Positions 35,487 through 44,466 of a stretch of DNA of 64,000 bases are shown piece after piece. A model generated the notes under the pieces. That model searched no databases. It was not told where the DNA came from and saw only the letters and a list, made by a program, of their open reading frames with translations. Made by a program: the position numbers and the translations under genes. Source of the stretch: RH-AL1 sp965277735 (GTDB taxonomy: Bacteria; Pseudomonadota; Alphaproteobacteria; Rhizobiales; Beijerinckiaceae); NCBI GenBank assembly GCA_965277735.1, contig CBDIDO010000003.1, forward strand, positions 2,480,001-2,544,000, written 5' to 3'. The number at the start of each line of letters is the position of its first letter. The first letter of the stretch is position 1.

Positions 35487-35666
35487 AGCGGACCTCCTAG
35501 TGCCCGCGCGACGTCTTAGGCGTCTGACGCGGTTGGCTTCGGACCGTCAGAAGATGTCCTGTGAACCCGACCGAAACGTGTCACGGTCAAGAACTTTCGT
35601 CGACTGAAATCACGAGCGAGTGATTCAGTAGTTACAAATTTGTCAGGAAGACAGTGAGTCTTTGGT

Positions 35667-36407
35667 CTATTTACAAAGGTAGTCGAGAAAATCGCGCACG
35701 GCCGAAGTGTCGTCGAGCCGATGGGCCGCAACGGTATCCTCGTCAGCGCCGCCGATCTTCACCGAGATGCCGCCGAGGCGGTTCACGGTCTCGAATCCGT
35801 GCTCGTCGGTGAGGTCGTCGCCCATGAAGAGCGGCGCGCGGCCGACGAACGGCGGGGTCGCCAGCAGCCCCTCGATCGCCTTGCCCTTGTGGCAGCCGGC
35901 CGGCTTCACCTCGGCCACCATCTTGCCGTGCTGGATCGTCAGGGCGTCGTCGGTGACGGTCCGTTCGAGAAAGGCGCGGATCTCGTCCTTGCGGTCGGGC
36001 GCCTGTCGGTAGTGCACGGCGATCGCAGCGCCGCCCTTGTCCTCGAGCCGCAGGCCGGGATGCGCGGCGACGAATGCTTCCGCGGCGTCACGCACTGCGG
36101 CGATCGCGGTGCCGGCGGCGGCCTCGCGGCGCCCGTCGGAGAAGCGCAGCTCGGCGCCGTGCACGCCGCCGGCCGGCAGCGACAGCGGCGCGACGATGCG
36201 GTCGAGGTCGGAGATCATGCGGCCGCTCACCAGCGCCAGCGCGCCATCGGCCTTGTCGCCGAGGCGCCGCAGCAGGTCGAGCAGCGCGTCGTCGGCGACG
36301 ACGTCCTCCGGCCGCTCGCGGAAGCCGAGCAGCGTGCCGTCGACATCGAGGAAGAAAGCGGTGGTCTTCGGATCGATCCTGTCCCACCAGGCCGGCACGT
36401 CAATCAT
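35667..36407 (-). CDS. otsB: Trehalose-6-phosphate phosphatase
   Basis: OtsB removes phosphate from trehalose 6-phosphate, the last step of the OtsAB route to this osmoprotectant. The 246-residue HAD-type protein has the DxDGT motif TAFFLDVDGTLLGF (nucleophile near residue 21), LVSGRMISDL and the late Mg site FMGDDLTDEHGFETVNRLGG. No otsA in the window. The 180-base gap to the downstream hypothetical gene suggests separate transcripts. Confidence 0.92.
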   Translation of the reverse strand: MIDVPAWWDRIDPKTTAFFLDVDGTLLGFRERPEDVVADDALLDLLRRLGDKADGALALVSGRMISDLDRIVAPLSLPAGGVHGAELRFSDGRREAAAGTAIAAVRDAAEAFVAAHPGLRLEDKGGAAIAVHYRQAPDRKDEIRAFLERTVTDDALTIQHGKMVAEVKPAGCHKGKAIEGLLATPPFVGRAPLFMGDDLTDEHGFETVNRLGGISVKIGGADEDTVAAHRLDDTSAVRDFLDYLCK

Positions 36408-36457
36408 TCGTCTCTCCCGGCTGTCGCCGCTGCGATTTTGATGTCAAGCCTTCGGCC

Positions 36458-37169
36458 ATGACAGCCGTGCGAAAGACCCCGCCGAAAAGCCCCGATGCCA
36501 CCCCGCGGCAGGCCCTCGTCGAAGCGAGCCTCGAGCTGGTGCGCCGCGGGCTCAACGAGGGCACCGCCGGGAACATCTCTGTCCGGCAACCTTCCAAAGG
36601 CAAAGCCGGCGGCATGCTGATCACGCCGTCGGGCATCCCGCCCGAGGCGACGACGCCGCGCATGATCGCCGCGATGCGGCTCGACAGCGACGGCACCGCA
36701 ACCGGACCGAACAAGCCGTCGAGCGAGTGGCGGCTGCATCGCGACATCCTCGCCGCGCGCGCCGACGTCGGCGCCGTGGTTCACACGCATTCCACCTATT
36801 GCACGGTGCTTGCGTGCCAGCACCGGTCGATCCCGGCGCTGCACTACATGATCGCGGCGTCCGGCAGGCCCGAGATCCGCTGCACGCCCTACGTGCCCTT
36901 TGGCACGCAGGAGCTGTCCGATCTCATCGTCGAGCACCTCGGCGACGGCCACGGCGTGCTGCTCGGCAATCATGGGATGGTCGCGACGGGCGCCGATCTC
37001 GCGCAGGCGATGTGACGCGCCGTCGAGCTCGAGGCATTGGCGAAGATGTACTATCTCGCCACCGCCGGGGGGGGGCGCCCCCGCCCTGCTCTCGCAGGAC
37101 GAGATCGCCCGGACGATCGAGCGCTTCGCCGGCTACGGCATGACCGCGCAGGATCGTCCGAAGCGCTGA
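36458..37169 (+). pseudogene. Class II aldolase/adducin family gene, broken
   Basis: Reads as a fuculose-phosphate-aldolase-like protein with intact N-terminal part (NEGTAGNISVRQP, LLITPSGIPPE-like block, VVHTHSTYCTVLACQH, GVLLGNHGMVATGADLAQAM). At 37013 a TGA interrupts where the family has Trp. The frame continues RAVELEALAKMYYLAT and then loses register in a run of nine G (37067-37075). Eight G would restore LLSQDEIARTIERFAGYGM and the stop at 37169. Two independent lesions suggest a pseudogene or a local sequence problem. The zinc-binding His of HTHS is still present. Confidence 0.8.
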
Positions 37170-37173
37170 GCGC

Positions 37174-37614
37174 CTACCAGACGCCAGTGTTCTCCATCGA
37201 TTTCCACGGCTCCGCGGCTTCCTTGGCTGAGCCCTTCTGCAGCAACTCGATCGAGATATTCTCGGGCGAGCGGACGAAGGCCATCTTGCCGTCGCGCGGC
37301 GGCCGGTTGATCGTCACGCCAGCCTTCATGAGCTTGTCGCAGAGCCCGTAGATGTCGTCGACCTCGTAGGCGAGATGGCCGAAGTTGCGGCCGCCGTCGT
37401 ATTTCTCGGGATCCCAATTGTAGGTCAGCTCGACCTCCGGCGCGCGCTCCTCCTTCGAGCGGCCGCTGTCGTCGGACGCGGCGAGGAAGACGAGCGTGAA
37501 CTTGCCCTTCTCGCTGTCCGTCCGGCGGATTTCCTCCAGCCCGAGCTTGTTGACCCAGAATTCGAGGGCGCGATCGAGATCCTCGACCCGCACCATCGTG
37601 TGCAGATAGCGCAT
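37174..37614 (-). CDS. gloA: Lactoylglutathione lyase (glyoxalase I)
   Basis: GloA isomerises the methylglyoxal-glutathione hemithioacetal to S-lactoylglutathione. The 146-residue length is normal. His5 in MRYLHTMVRVEDLDRALEF, ELTYNWDPEKYDGGRNFGHL with Glu and His ligands, and the final ELLQKGSA Glu complete the metal site. Cytoplasmic detoxification. Converges on the broken aldolase gene, four bases apart. Confidence 0.93.
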   Translation of the reverse strand: MRYLHTMVRVEDLDRALEFWVNKLGLEEIRRTDSEKGKFTLVFLAASDDSGRSKEERAPEVELTYNWDPEKYDGGRNFGHLAYEVDDIYGLCDKLMKAGVTINRPPRDGKMAFVRSPENISIELLQKGSAKEAAEPWKSMENTGVW

Positions 37615-37687
37615 GTGTGTCTCCGATGAGTTGGAATAGCAGGCGCCTAACGCCTGTGGGTCGCGAGCGATCCATCACGCGGGCCCG

Positions 37688-37814
37688 CTTCTCCTCGCGC
37701 GGGAGAAGGTGCCGAGCGAAGCGAGGCGGATGAGGGGACGTTTTGGAAAGGACCTCGCTCGACGAAACCCCTCATCCGGCCTTCGGGCACCTTCTTCCGC
37801 AAGGGGAGAAGGAA
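37688..37814. repeat. Long palindromic repeat, copy A
   Basis: Left arm 37688-37738 (cttctcc...gcggatgagggg) is repeated in inverted form at 37768-37814 (cccctcatccgg...ggagaagg), about 30 bases apart. This copy is more diverged than copies B and C in the suf operon. It lies downstream of gloA's promoter side and after the YVTN gene, i.e. between transcription units. Confidence 0.8.
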
Positions 37815-37825
37815 GATCGCGAGGC

Positions 37826-38785
37826 TCACGGCGTCTTGCGCAAAAACGTGCCGAACGAGCGCGGGCTGTCGCCGACGTCGACGCTGCCCACCACCTTCTC
37901 GCTCGCCACGTCGATCTGCGAGACCGTGTCCGATTCCCAATTGACGACATAGACGCTCTTGCCGTCGAAGCTCGCCTGGATACCGTCGGGATAGTCACCG
38001 GTGGCGATGCGCGTCACGGGCTTCAGCGTGGCGAGATCGAAGACCTGGACCTTGCCCTCGTATTGGTCGGTGACAAAACCCTCGCCGCCGGCGAGTGCGA
38101 CGACATACGGCCGCTTGCCTGTCGGTATGCGCGCCACCAGCGACTTTGTGGCGAGGTCGACCACCGAGACGTCGTCGCTGTAGACGTCGGCCATGTAGGC
38201 GCGCGTTCCGTCGGCATCGACGATGATGCCGTAGGGGCGGTGGCCGACTGACACGAGGCCTTCGATCTTCAGCGTCGCCGCGTCGATTTCGGCCATCTGG
38301 TCCGCGTCGCGCTTGGTGACGACGAGCGTCCGACCGTCGGGCGTCGCGGCGATGCCGGAGGGCGTGCCCCCGACGTCGGCCGTGGCCGCAATCGTCATCG
38401 TCGCCGCGTCGATCTTGAAGATCTGGCCTTTAAAGAAGCCGACCGCATACAGAAAGCGGTCGTCGCCGCCGATGGCGATACCGACCGCTTCGTCGGGCAG
38501 GTCGAGATGCCCGACGATCTTTCGCGCGGCGCAATCGATCTTCGAGATGTACTTGCCGTTGGTCGAGGAGACCCAGGCGAAGCGACCGTCGTGCGCCATC
38601 GCGATGCCGGCCGGCTTGCCGCCGACCTTGATCGTCGCCACGACCTTTTTCGCGGCGAGATCGATGACGGAGACGTCGTCGCCGTTCTGGTTGGTGATCC
38701 ACGCTTCGTCCGCGCGGGCGGTGGTGACGAACAGACCGAGCGCGGCCGTTGCAGCATGAAGCGCGTGACGCGGGAAGCCCCTCAC
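37826..38785 (-). CDS. YVTN-type beta-propeller protein, exported
   Basis: A 319-residue protein with a signal peptide (HALHAATAALGLFVTTARA) and about seven repeats of ~42 residues, each with a D-x-A-x-x-V strand and a GxxPxGIA turn (KVGGKPAGIAMA, LPDEAVGIAIG, VGGTPSGIAAT, VGHRPYGIIVD, TGKRPYVVALA, TGDYPDGIQAS). Periplasmic propeller scaffold; relatives are found near PQQ-dependent alcohol oxidation genes. The start overlaps the stop of the upstream MxaD-like gene by four bases, so it belongs to the same operon. Confidence 0.88.
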   Translation of the reverse strand: MRGFPRHALHAATAALGLFVTTARADEAWITNQNGDDVSVIDLAAKKVVATIKVGGKPAGIAMAHDGRFAWVSSTNGKYISKIDCAARKIVGHLDLPDEAVGIAIGGDDRFLYAVGFFKGQIFKIDAATMTIAATADVGGTPSGIAATPDGRTLVVTKRDADQMAEIDAATLKIEGLVSVGHRPYGIIVDADGTRAYMADVYSDDVSVVDLATKSLVARIPTGKRPYVVALAGGEGFVTDQYEGKVQVFDLATLKPVTRIATGDYPDGIQASFDGKSVYVVNWESDTVSQIDVASEKVVGSVDVGDSPRSFGTFLRKTP

Positions 38786-39324
38786 GATCGCGCGTCGGCC
38801 TTCAGCCCTGCGAGCCCCGCCTTGAGATAATCTTCCATCGCCTTCTTCGCCGCGGCATCGGCCGCATCGGGCGTGCCCTCGTCGGGCTTCAGATAGCGGT
38901 AGAAGGCGGCGCGCCAGCGCACGGTGCTGCGCACGTCACCGTCGGGCACGACCTCGATCGTGGCCGAGACGTTCTGCACGGGCAGCCGCACCGCGTCGAT
39001 CTTGTCGATATGGTAGGAGTAACTCATCGCGGATGCGTCGTATTTGTAGAGGCTCTCGCCGAACGCGGCGCCGTCCTTCAGCTTGATGTTGCGCAGGGCC
39101 TTGTCCGGCACGTCGCCGCCGGCGCCAGTGGTGGCGACGGTCTGCTTGTCCCAGCTCATGTCCTGGAAATGGCCGACCAGGGCCCAGGCCTTGGCCGGCG
39201 GCATGTCGAGCGTGACGCTCGCGGTCACCTTGAGCCGCGTCGGGCCGCAGCCCTGAGCAAACACAGGACTGGCCAGAGCGGGTGCGGTGAGGGCGAGGGA
39301 CGCGGCGATGACGAAGCGCTTCAT
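38782..39324 (-). CDS. MxaD-like SRPBCC protein, second copy
   Basis: A 180-residue exported START/SRPBCC-fold protein. Signal peptide MKRFVIAASLALTAPALASP with cleavage after VFAQ. The mature part follows MxaD: GPTRLKVTASVTLDMPPAKA, WALVGHFQDMSWDKQTVATT, SYSYHIDKIDAVRLPVQNV and a C-terminal helix. MxaD assists electron flow between methanol dehydrogenase and cytochrome cL in methylotrophs. It differs clearly from the first copy, so it is an old duplication. Overlaps the YVTN gene. Confidence 0.82.
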   Translation of the reverse strand: MKRFVIAASLALTAPALASPVFAQGCGPTRLKVTASVTLDMPPAKAWALVGHFQDMSWDKQTVATTGAGGDVPDKALRNIKLKDGAAFGESLYKYDASAMSYSYHIDKIDAVRLPVQNVSATIEVVPDGDVRSTVRWRAAFYRYLKPDEGTPDAADAAAKKAMEDYLKAGLAGLKADARS

Positions 39325-39352
39325 TCTCGACCCTCCCGCATCAGGCCGAGCT

Positions 39353-39922
39353 TCAGCTCGCGCCCTCGACCTTCTTCTTCAGGTTCTCGAGGCCGGCCTT
39401 GTACACCTTGGTGACCGCGGCCACCGAGGCCTCGTCGTCCATCTCCGGCGGCGGGTCGTTGTTCATGTAGCCGCGGTAGAAGGCGCCCTTCCAGGTCACG
39501 GTCGACTTGCCGCCGTCGGCCGGCTCAACCGAGATCGTCGACGAATAATCGTTCACCGGCAGCACCTTCGGATCGACCTTGTCGATGCGGTAGGAATAGG
39601 TGTGCTCGCCCGCGTCGTACTTGTAGAGGCCTTCGTGGATCTCGCCGCCGCCGTCGAGCGTCAGCGTGCGCTTGGCGACCTCGTTGTCGTCGTTCTTCGG
39701 GTCGATCGTGTTGCCGCCCGTGCCCGTCGTCGACTTGACGACCGGCAGCCAGCTCATGTCCTGGAAGTTGCCGACGACCTTCCAAACCTTGTCCGGCGCC
39801 GCGTTGATGGTGACGGTCTCGACGACCTTCTTGCGCGTCGGCCCATGCGCGTCGGCAACCTGCACCACGCCGACAGCCAAGAGCGTCGCCAGCCCCAGCG
39901 ACTTCATGTAAGACCCGAGCAT
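39353..39922 (-). CDS. MxaD-like SRPBCC protein, first copy
   Basis: A 189-residue exported SRPBCC protein, 28 bases upstream of its paralogue. The signal is MKSLGLATLLAVGVVQVADA (ATG 39907 is the better start; 39922 is the longest). The mature N-terminus HGPTRKKVVETVTINAAPDK, followed by VWKVVGNFQDMSWLPVVKST and YSYRIDKVDPKVLPVNDYSS, is very close to MxaD. No mxaF, xoxF or cytochrome gene lies nearby, so the partner dehydrogenase is encoded elsewhere. Lead gene of the three-gene unit. Confidence 0.85.
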   Translation of the reverse strand: MLGSYMKSLGLATLLAVGVVQVADAHGPTRKKVVETVTINAAPDKVWKVVGNFQDMSWLPVVKSTTGTGGNTIDPKNDDNEVAKRTLTLDGGGEIHEGLYKYDAGEHTYSYRIDKVDPKVLPVNDYSSTISVEPADGGKSTVTWKGAFYRGYMNNDPPPEMDDEASVAAVTKVYKAGLENLKKKVEGAS

Positions 39923-40206
39923 CCTAGGGTATCTCCCTGACGTAGCAACATTAATTTATTGCGGCGGTCTCTCTGCGACCACTCAAGCCGACTATCTGAC
40001 AGAGCGGCGCGTCAGGCAAGGCTGTTGTGCACCCGGCAGTGGGAGATTTTTCCCTTCGGAGGTGGAAAACATTCCGATCTGCAGAGTGACGGGCAGCGCT
40101 AGGAAATCCGGCGGCGGCGTTGATTGCGGGCCCAGCTCGGTTCGGCTCTTGCGGCGGAGCGCTCGCAACCTACTACTATCCCTCCATCCCCCGACTGAGA
40201 CCCACG

Positions 40207-42858
40207 ATGCGCACCGAGCAAGCCCAACCCGTCCGCCTCGCCGACTATCGCGTGCCGGACTATCTCGTCGAGACGGTCGAGCTCGACGTCAGGCTCGCGC
40301 GTCACGAGACGCGCATCACCTCGAAGCTGTCGCTGCGGCCGAACCCGGCCGGGCGCCCCGGCGCGGGGCTCGCGCTCGACGGCGACGCGCTGGTCCTGAC
40401 CTCGTTCAGGCTCGACGGCGCGCCGGCCGCCACCGAGGCGTACACCGCGACGCCGGACGCCCTTACCCTCTTCGCGCCGCCCTCGAAACCCTTCGTGCTC
40501 GAGATCGAGACCGCGCTCGACCCCGCGCAGAACCTCGAGCTGATGGGCCTCTACCGATCCGGGACCGCCTATTGCACGCAGTGCGAGGCGGAGGGATTTC
40601 GCCGCATCACCTACTTCCTCGATCGGCCCGACGTGCTGTCGGTCTACACCGTCCGCATCGAGGCCGATCGCGCCGAGGCGCCGGTGCTGCTGTCGAACGG
40701 CAACCTCGTCGAGACCGGCGAGGTGAAGGGCACGGGCCGTCACTACGCCGTCTGGCACGATCCGCATCCGAAGCCCTGCTATCTCTTCGCCCTGGTCGGC
40801 GGCGACCTCGGATTGGTGCGCGACCGCTTCGTCACGATGTCCGGCCGCGACGTCGACCTCGGCATCTATGTCGAGCCCGGCAAGGAGGATCGTGCCGGCT
40901 ACGCGATGGACGCGCTGAAGCGCTCGATGCGCTGGGACGAGGAGATCTACGGCCGCGAGTACGACCTCGACGTCTTCAACATCGTCGCCGTGTCCGACTT
41001 CAACATGGGCGCGATGGAGAACAAGGGGCTCAACGTCTTCAACGACAAGTACGTGCTGGCCTCGCCGCGCACCGCCACAGACGGCGATTATGCCGGCATC
41101 GAGACGGTGATCGCGCACGAGTATTTCCACAACTGGACCGGCAATCGCGTCACCTGCCGCGACTGGTTTCAGCTCTGCCTGAAGGAAGGGCTCACCGTCT
41201 TCCGCGACCACGAGTTCTCGGCCGATATGCGCTCGCGCCCGGTGCGTCGCATCGCAGAGGTCCGCAACCTGCGCGCCGCGCAATTCCCCGAGGATGCCGG
41301 CCCGCTGGCGCACAACGTGCGCCCCTCGGTCTACCGCGAGATCAACAACTTCTACACGGCGACCGTCTACGAGAAGGGCTCCGAGGTCATTCGGATGCTG
41401 AAGGTCCTGATCGGCGACGAGGCGTTCCGCCGCGGGATGGACCTTTATTTCCAGCGGTGCGACGGCACGGCGACGACGATCGAGGTGTTCCTCCAGTGCT
41501 TTGCGGTCGCTTCGGGCCGTGACCTCACGTCGTTCGCGCGCTGGTACCACCAGTCCGGCACGCCGAAGGTCGAAGCCGAGGCCAGCTTCGATGCGGCCGC
41601 CGGCACGCTCAGGCTCGATCTCTTGCAGAGCTGCCCGCCGACGCCCGGCCAGGAGCACAAGGACCCGTTCGTCGTCCCGCTCGCTTTCGGCCTCGTTGCG
41701 GCGGACGGCACGCCGGTCGTCGCGCACTCGCCGGACCTCTCGGCCGAGGAGTCGGAACGCGGCCTGCTCGTACTCTCGGGCCCATCGCGCACCGTCACCT
41801 TCACCGGGCTGAAAGAGCGGCCGGTGCCGTCGCTGCTGCGCGGCTTCTCTGCGCCGGTGAAGCTCGAGGCGGGGCTGAGCGAGGCCGATCTCGTCGCTTT
41901 GGCGACGCATGATGCCGACTCGTTCAACCGCTGGCAGGCGACGCAGACGCTGGCGGTCCGCCTGCTGACGCGCTCGACGGCAGCGATCCGCGCGGGCGCG
42001 CCGGCGCTCTTCGAGCCCTCCTACGCCGACGTGTTGCGCAACATCCTCGCCGGCGCCGAGGCGGATCCCGCCTTTGCGGCGCTCGGACTATCGTTGCCGG
42101 GCGAAGCCGATCTCTCCCGCGAGATCGGGCAGGACATCGATCCCGACGCCATCCATCTCGCCCGCGATGCCGCGCGCGCCGACCTCGGGCTCGCGCTCGC
42201 CGAGCCGCTGCGCGAGATCTACGCCAAGCTGGCGGAGACGGGCCCCTACTCGCCGGACGCCGCTTCGGCCGGACGGCGCAGCCTGCGCAATGGCGCGCTC
42301 GACCTCGTCGCGGCGGGCGACCGGCTCGTCGGTGTCGAGCTGGCCCAGGCGCAGTTTGCCTCCGCCACCAACATGACGGACCAGCTCGCGGCGCTCGGCG
42401 TGCTGGCGCAAATGCCGGGCGCGGCCCGCGAGGAGGCGCTCGCCGCCTTCTACGAGAGCTTCGCCGACGACGCGCTCGTCATCGACAAATGGCTCGCGCT
42501 GCAGGCCGTTCAGCCCGACGCCGACGTGCTCGACCGCATCCGCGGGCTGATGGAGCACAAGGCGTTCTCGATCCGAAATCCGAACCGCGTGCGCGCGCTG
42601 ATCGGCTCGTTTGCGGCCGGCAACCCGACCCGCTTCAACGCGGCCGACGGCTCGGGCTTCGACTTCGTCGCCGAGGCGGTGGTGACGCTCGACAAGTTCA
42701 ACGCCCAGGTCGCCGCGCGCCTGCTCTCCTCGTTCAAGAGCTGGCGCTCGCTCGAGGCCGGGCGCCGCGATCGGGCGCGGGCAGCGCTGGAGCGCGTCGC
42801 TAGCACCGAGAAGCTGTCGCCCGACGTCGCCGACATCGCGACGCGCTCGCTGGCCTGA
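40207..42858 (+). CDS. pepN: Aminopeptidase N (M1 family)
   Basis: An 883-residue zinc aminopeptidase. The exopeptidase motif NMGAMENKGLN and the zinc site VIAHEYFHNWTGNRV with the third ligand in LCLKEGLTVFRD are intact; YFQRCDGTATTIEVFL and a C-terminal helical domain complete the PepN layout. It trims N-terminal residues from peptides in the cytoplasm. The ATG at 40207 follows a short untranslated stretch; the frame is open upstream but without similarity. A large inverted repeat follows the stop. Confidence 0.96.
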   Translation: MRTEQAQPVRLADYRVPDYLVETVELDVRLARHETRITSKLSLRPNPAGRPGAGLALDGDALVLTSFRLDGAPAATEAYTATPDALTLFAPPSKPFVLEIETALDPAQNLELMGLYRSGTAYCTQCEAEGFRRITYFLDRPDVLSVYTVRIEADRAEAPVLLSNGNLVETGEVKGTGRHYAVWHDPHPKPCYLFALVGGDLGLVRDRFVTMSGRDVDLGIYVEPGKEDRAGYAMDALKRSMRWDEEIYGREYDLDVFNIVAVSDFNMGAMENKGLNVFNDKYVLASPRTATDGDYAGIETVIAHEYFHNWTGNRVTCRDWFQLCLKEGLTVFRDHEFSADMRSRPVRRIAEVRNLRAAQFPEDAGPLAHNVRPSVYREINNFYTATVYEKGSEVIRMLKVLIGDEAFRRGMDLYFQRCDGTATTIEVFLQCFAVASGRDLTSFARWYHQSGTPKVEAEASFDAAAGTLRLDLLQSCPPTPGQEHKDPFVVPLAFGLVAADGTPVVAHSPDLSAEESERGLLVLSGPSRTVTFTGLKERPVPSLLRGFSAPVKLEAGLSEADLVALATHDADSFNRWQATQTLAVRLLTRSTAAIRAGAPALFEPSYADVLRNILAGAEADPAFAALGLSLPGEADLSREIGQDIDPDAIHLARDAARADLGLALAEPLREIYAKLAETGPYSPDAASAGRRSLRNGALDLVAAGDRLVGVELAQAQFASATNMTDQLAALGVLAQMPGAAREEALAAFYESFADDALVIDKWLALQAVQPDADVLDRIRGLMEHKAFSIRNPNRVRALIGSFAAGNPTRFNAADGSGFDFVAEAVVTLDKFNAQVAARLLSSFKSWRSLEAGRRDRARAALERVASTEKLSPDVADIATRSLA

Positions 42859-42935
42859 GGAGCGGCGGCGCCTCGCCGCCGTAAGCGCGTGAGGCGTCGA
42901 CCCTGCCTTTTAGGGCGGCGAGGCGCCGGTGCTCC
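42859..42935. terminator. 22-base inverted repeat between convergent genes
   Basis: Bases 42859-42880 and 42914-42935 are complementary at 20 or more of 22 positions, around a 33-base spacer. It begins directly after the pepN stop and ends just before the sugar-porter stop (42937). It likely ends both transcripts, although no T tract is obvious. Confidence 0.6.
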
Positions 42936-42936
42936 C

Positions 42937-44289
42937 TTAGACCACAGCCTGCTTGTTGAGCGAAAAGCCAGCCGCGAGGTCTGCTTCGATCTGCTCGAGC
43001 GTACGGCCGTTGGTCTCCGGCACGTACTTCCAAGCGAAGGCGAACGCTGCCACCGTCAGCACCGCGAAGAGCAGGAACGTGCCGCCCGGCGTCAGCAGGC
43101 GGATCAGGTCGAGGAAGACCAGCGCGACGATCAGGTTCGAGCCCCAGTTCGCCATCGAGGCGACGCTCATCCCGCGGCCGCGATAGGCGAGCGGGAAGAT
43201 CTCCGCGATGATCAGCCAGAAGATCGGCCCCAGTCCGATCGCGAAGCCGCCGACATAGGCGGCGAGCGCCACCGCGGTGATGCCGCCGACCGACGTGCCC
43301 ATCGAGAACGCAAAGAAGATCGCCACCAGGCAGACGGTCATGATGCCGAGCCCCCACAGCAGCAGCTTGCGCCGGCCGGCCGTATCGAGCAGCAGCAGCG
43401 CGACCACCGTCATCAGTACGTTGACGACGCCGATGCCGACTGTGGCGAGGATGGCGGCCGAGTTCGACTCGAAGCCGGCCGTCTTGAAGATGCTCGGCGC
43501 GTAATAGATCACCGTGTTGATGCCGGTGACCTGCTGGAACACCGCGAGACCGATGCCGACGATGAGCGGCAACCGCGCCTTCGGCGCCGAGAAGAGCGCC
43601 GACAGCGAGGCGTCGTTCGCCTCCTGGCTGATGTCGCGCTTCAAGCCCGACAGCTCTTCCGAGACATCGGTCTTGTTGCGCAGACCTTGCAGCACATGCT
43701 CGGCCTCGTCGTAGCGGCCGCGCGAGGCGAGCCAGCGCGGGCTCTCGGGCAGCACCGCCATGCCGACGCCGAGCAGGATGCCGGGAATCGCGCCGACGCC
43801 GAGCATCCAGCGCCAGGTGCCGTCGACGTTGGCGAAGCTGTAGTCGACGAGATACGAGAGCAGGATGCCGAGCGTGATGCAGAACTGATTGAGCGAGACG
43901 ATCATGCCGCGCTTCTCGGCCGGCGCCATCTCGGAGAGATAGAGCGGCGTCAGCATCGAGGCCGTGCCGATGGCGAGGCCGAGGATCGTGCGGGCGACCA
44001 TCAGCATGTACGCGTTGCCGGCGGCGGCGCTGAGCAGCGAGCCGACCGCGAACAGCACGGCCATGATGATGATGATCGGTTTGCGACCGAACCTGTCGGT
44101 GAGCGGGCCGCCGACCGCCGCGCCGATGACGGCGCCCACCAGCACCATCGAGGTGACGATGCCCTGCATCGTCGGCGACAGCGTGAAATCGTTTTGGATG
44201 AAAAGAAGGGCGCCCGAGATGACGCCCGTGTCGAAGCCGAACAGCAGGCCGCCGAGCGAGGCGATGGCGGCGACGAGAATGAAACGCAT
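42937..44289 (-). CDS. Sugar porter family MFS transporter, copy 1
   Basis: A 450-residue, 12-helix major facilitator. Sugar-porter signatures: FGFDTGVISGALLFI in helix 1, GGPLTDRFGRKPII (G-R-K loop), LYLSEMAPAEKRG, ESPRWLASRGRYDEAEHVL, QQVTGINTVIYYAPSIF and the PETNGRTLEQIEADL ending. It imports a monosaccharide with protons. The second copy lies 177 bases upstream. The 5' end and upstream DNA (44242-44362) are duplicated at 46056-46175. Confidence 0.93.
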   Translation of the reverse strand: MRFILVAAIASLGGLLFGFDTGVISGALLFIQNDFTLSPTMQGIVTSMVLVGAVIGAAVGGPLTDRFGRKPIIIIMAVLFAVGSLLSAAAGNAYMLMVARTILGLAIGTASMLTPLYLSEMAPAEKRGMIVSLNQFCITLGILLSYLVDYSFANVDGTWRWMLGVGAIPGILLGVGMAVLPESPRWLASRGRYDEAEHVLQGLRNKTDVSEELSGLKRDISQEANDASLSALFSAPKARLPLIVGIGLAVFQQVTGINTVIYYAPSIFKTAGFESNSAAILATVGIGVVNVLMTVVALLLLDTAGRRKLLLWGLGIMTVCLVAIFFAFSMGTSVGGITAVALAAYVGGFAIGLGPIFWLIIAEIFPLAYRGRGMSVASMANWGSNLIVALVFLDLIRLLTPGGTFLLFAVLTVAAFAFAWKYVPETNGRTLEQIEADLAAGFSLNKQAVV

Positions 44290-44362
44290 GATAAGACCCG
44301 CGCGAATTGATGAAGGCAGATGACCTATTCACGTCGCGAGCGATACGGGTCGAAAGAAAGAC
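44242..44362 (-). repeat. Direct duplicate: 5' end and upstream of sugar porter copy 1
   Basis: About 120 bases spanning the first ~16 codons of the transporter and its leader recur at 46056-46175 in the same orientation with scattered substitutions. The conserved leader includes ggtcatctgcc-like and gatacgggtcgaaag segments, which may hold promoter or control sequence. Confidence 0.8.
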
Positions 44363-44466
44363 CGCGGCGCCGGGCGCCGCGTCGACGGATCGATCCCGAG
44401 AGGCAAGAGCGGCGAGGTCGCGGTCACGCGTGCCCGGACGTTCGAACTCGGGATGGACTTCGGCAC

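Noticed and set aside
35603..35628. Imperfect inverted repeat ctgaaatcac/gtgattcag upstream of the 120-residue hypothetical gene
   Set aside because: Short, with a one-base bulge and no T tract; could be an operator but nothing else supports it.
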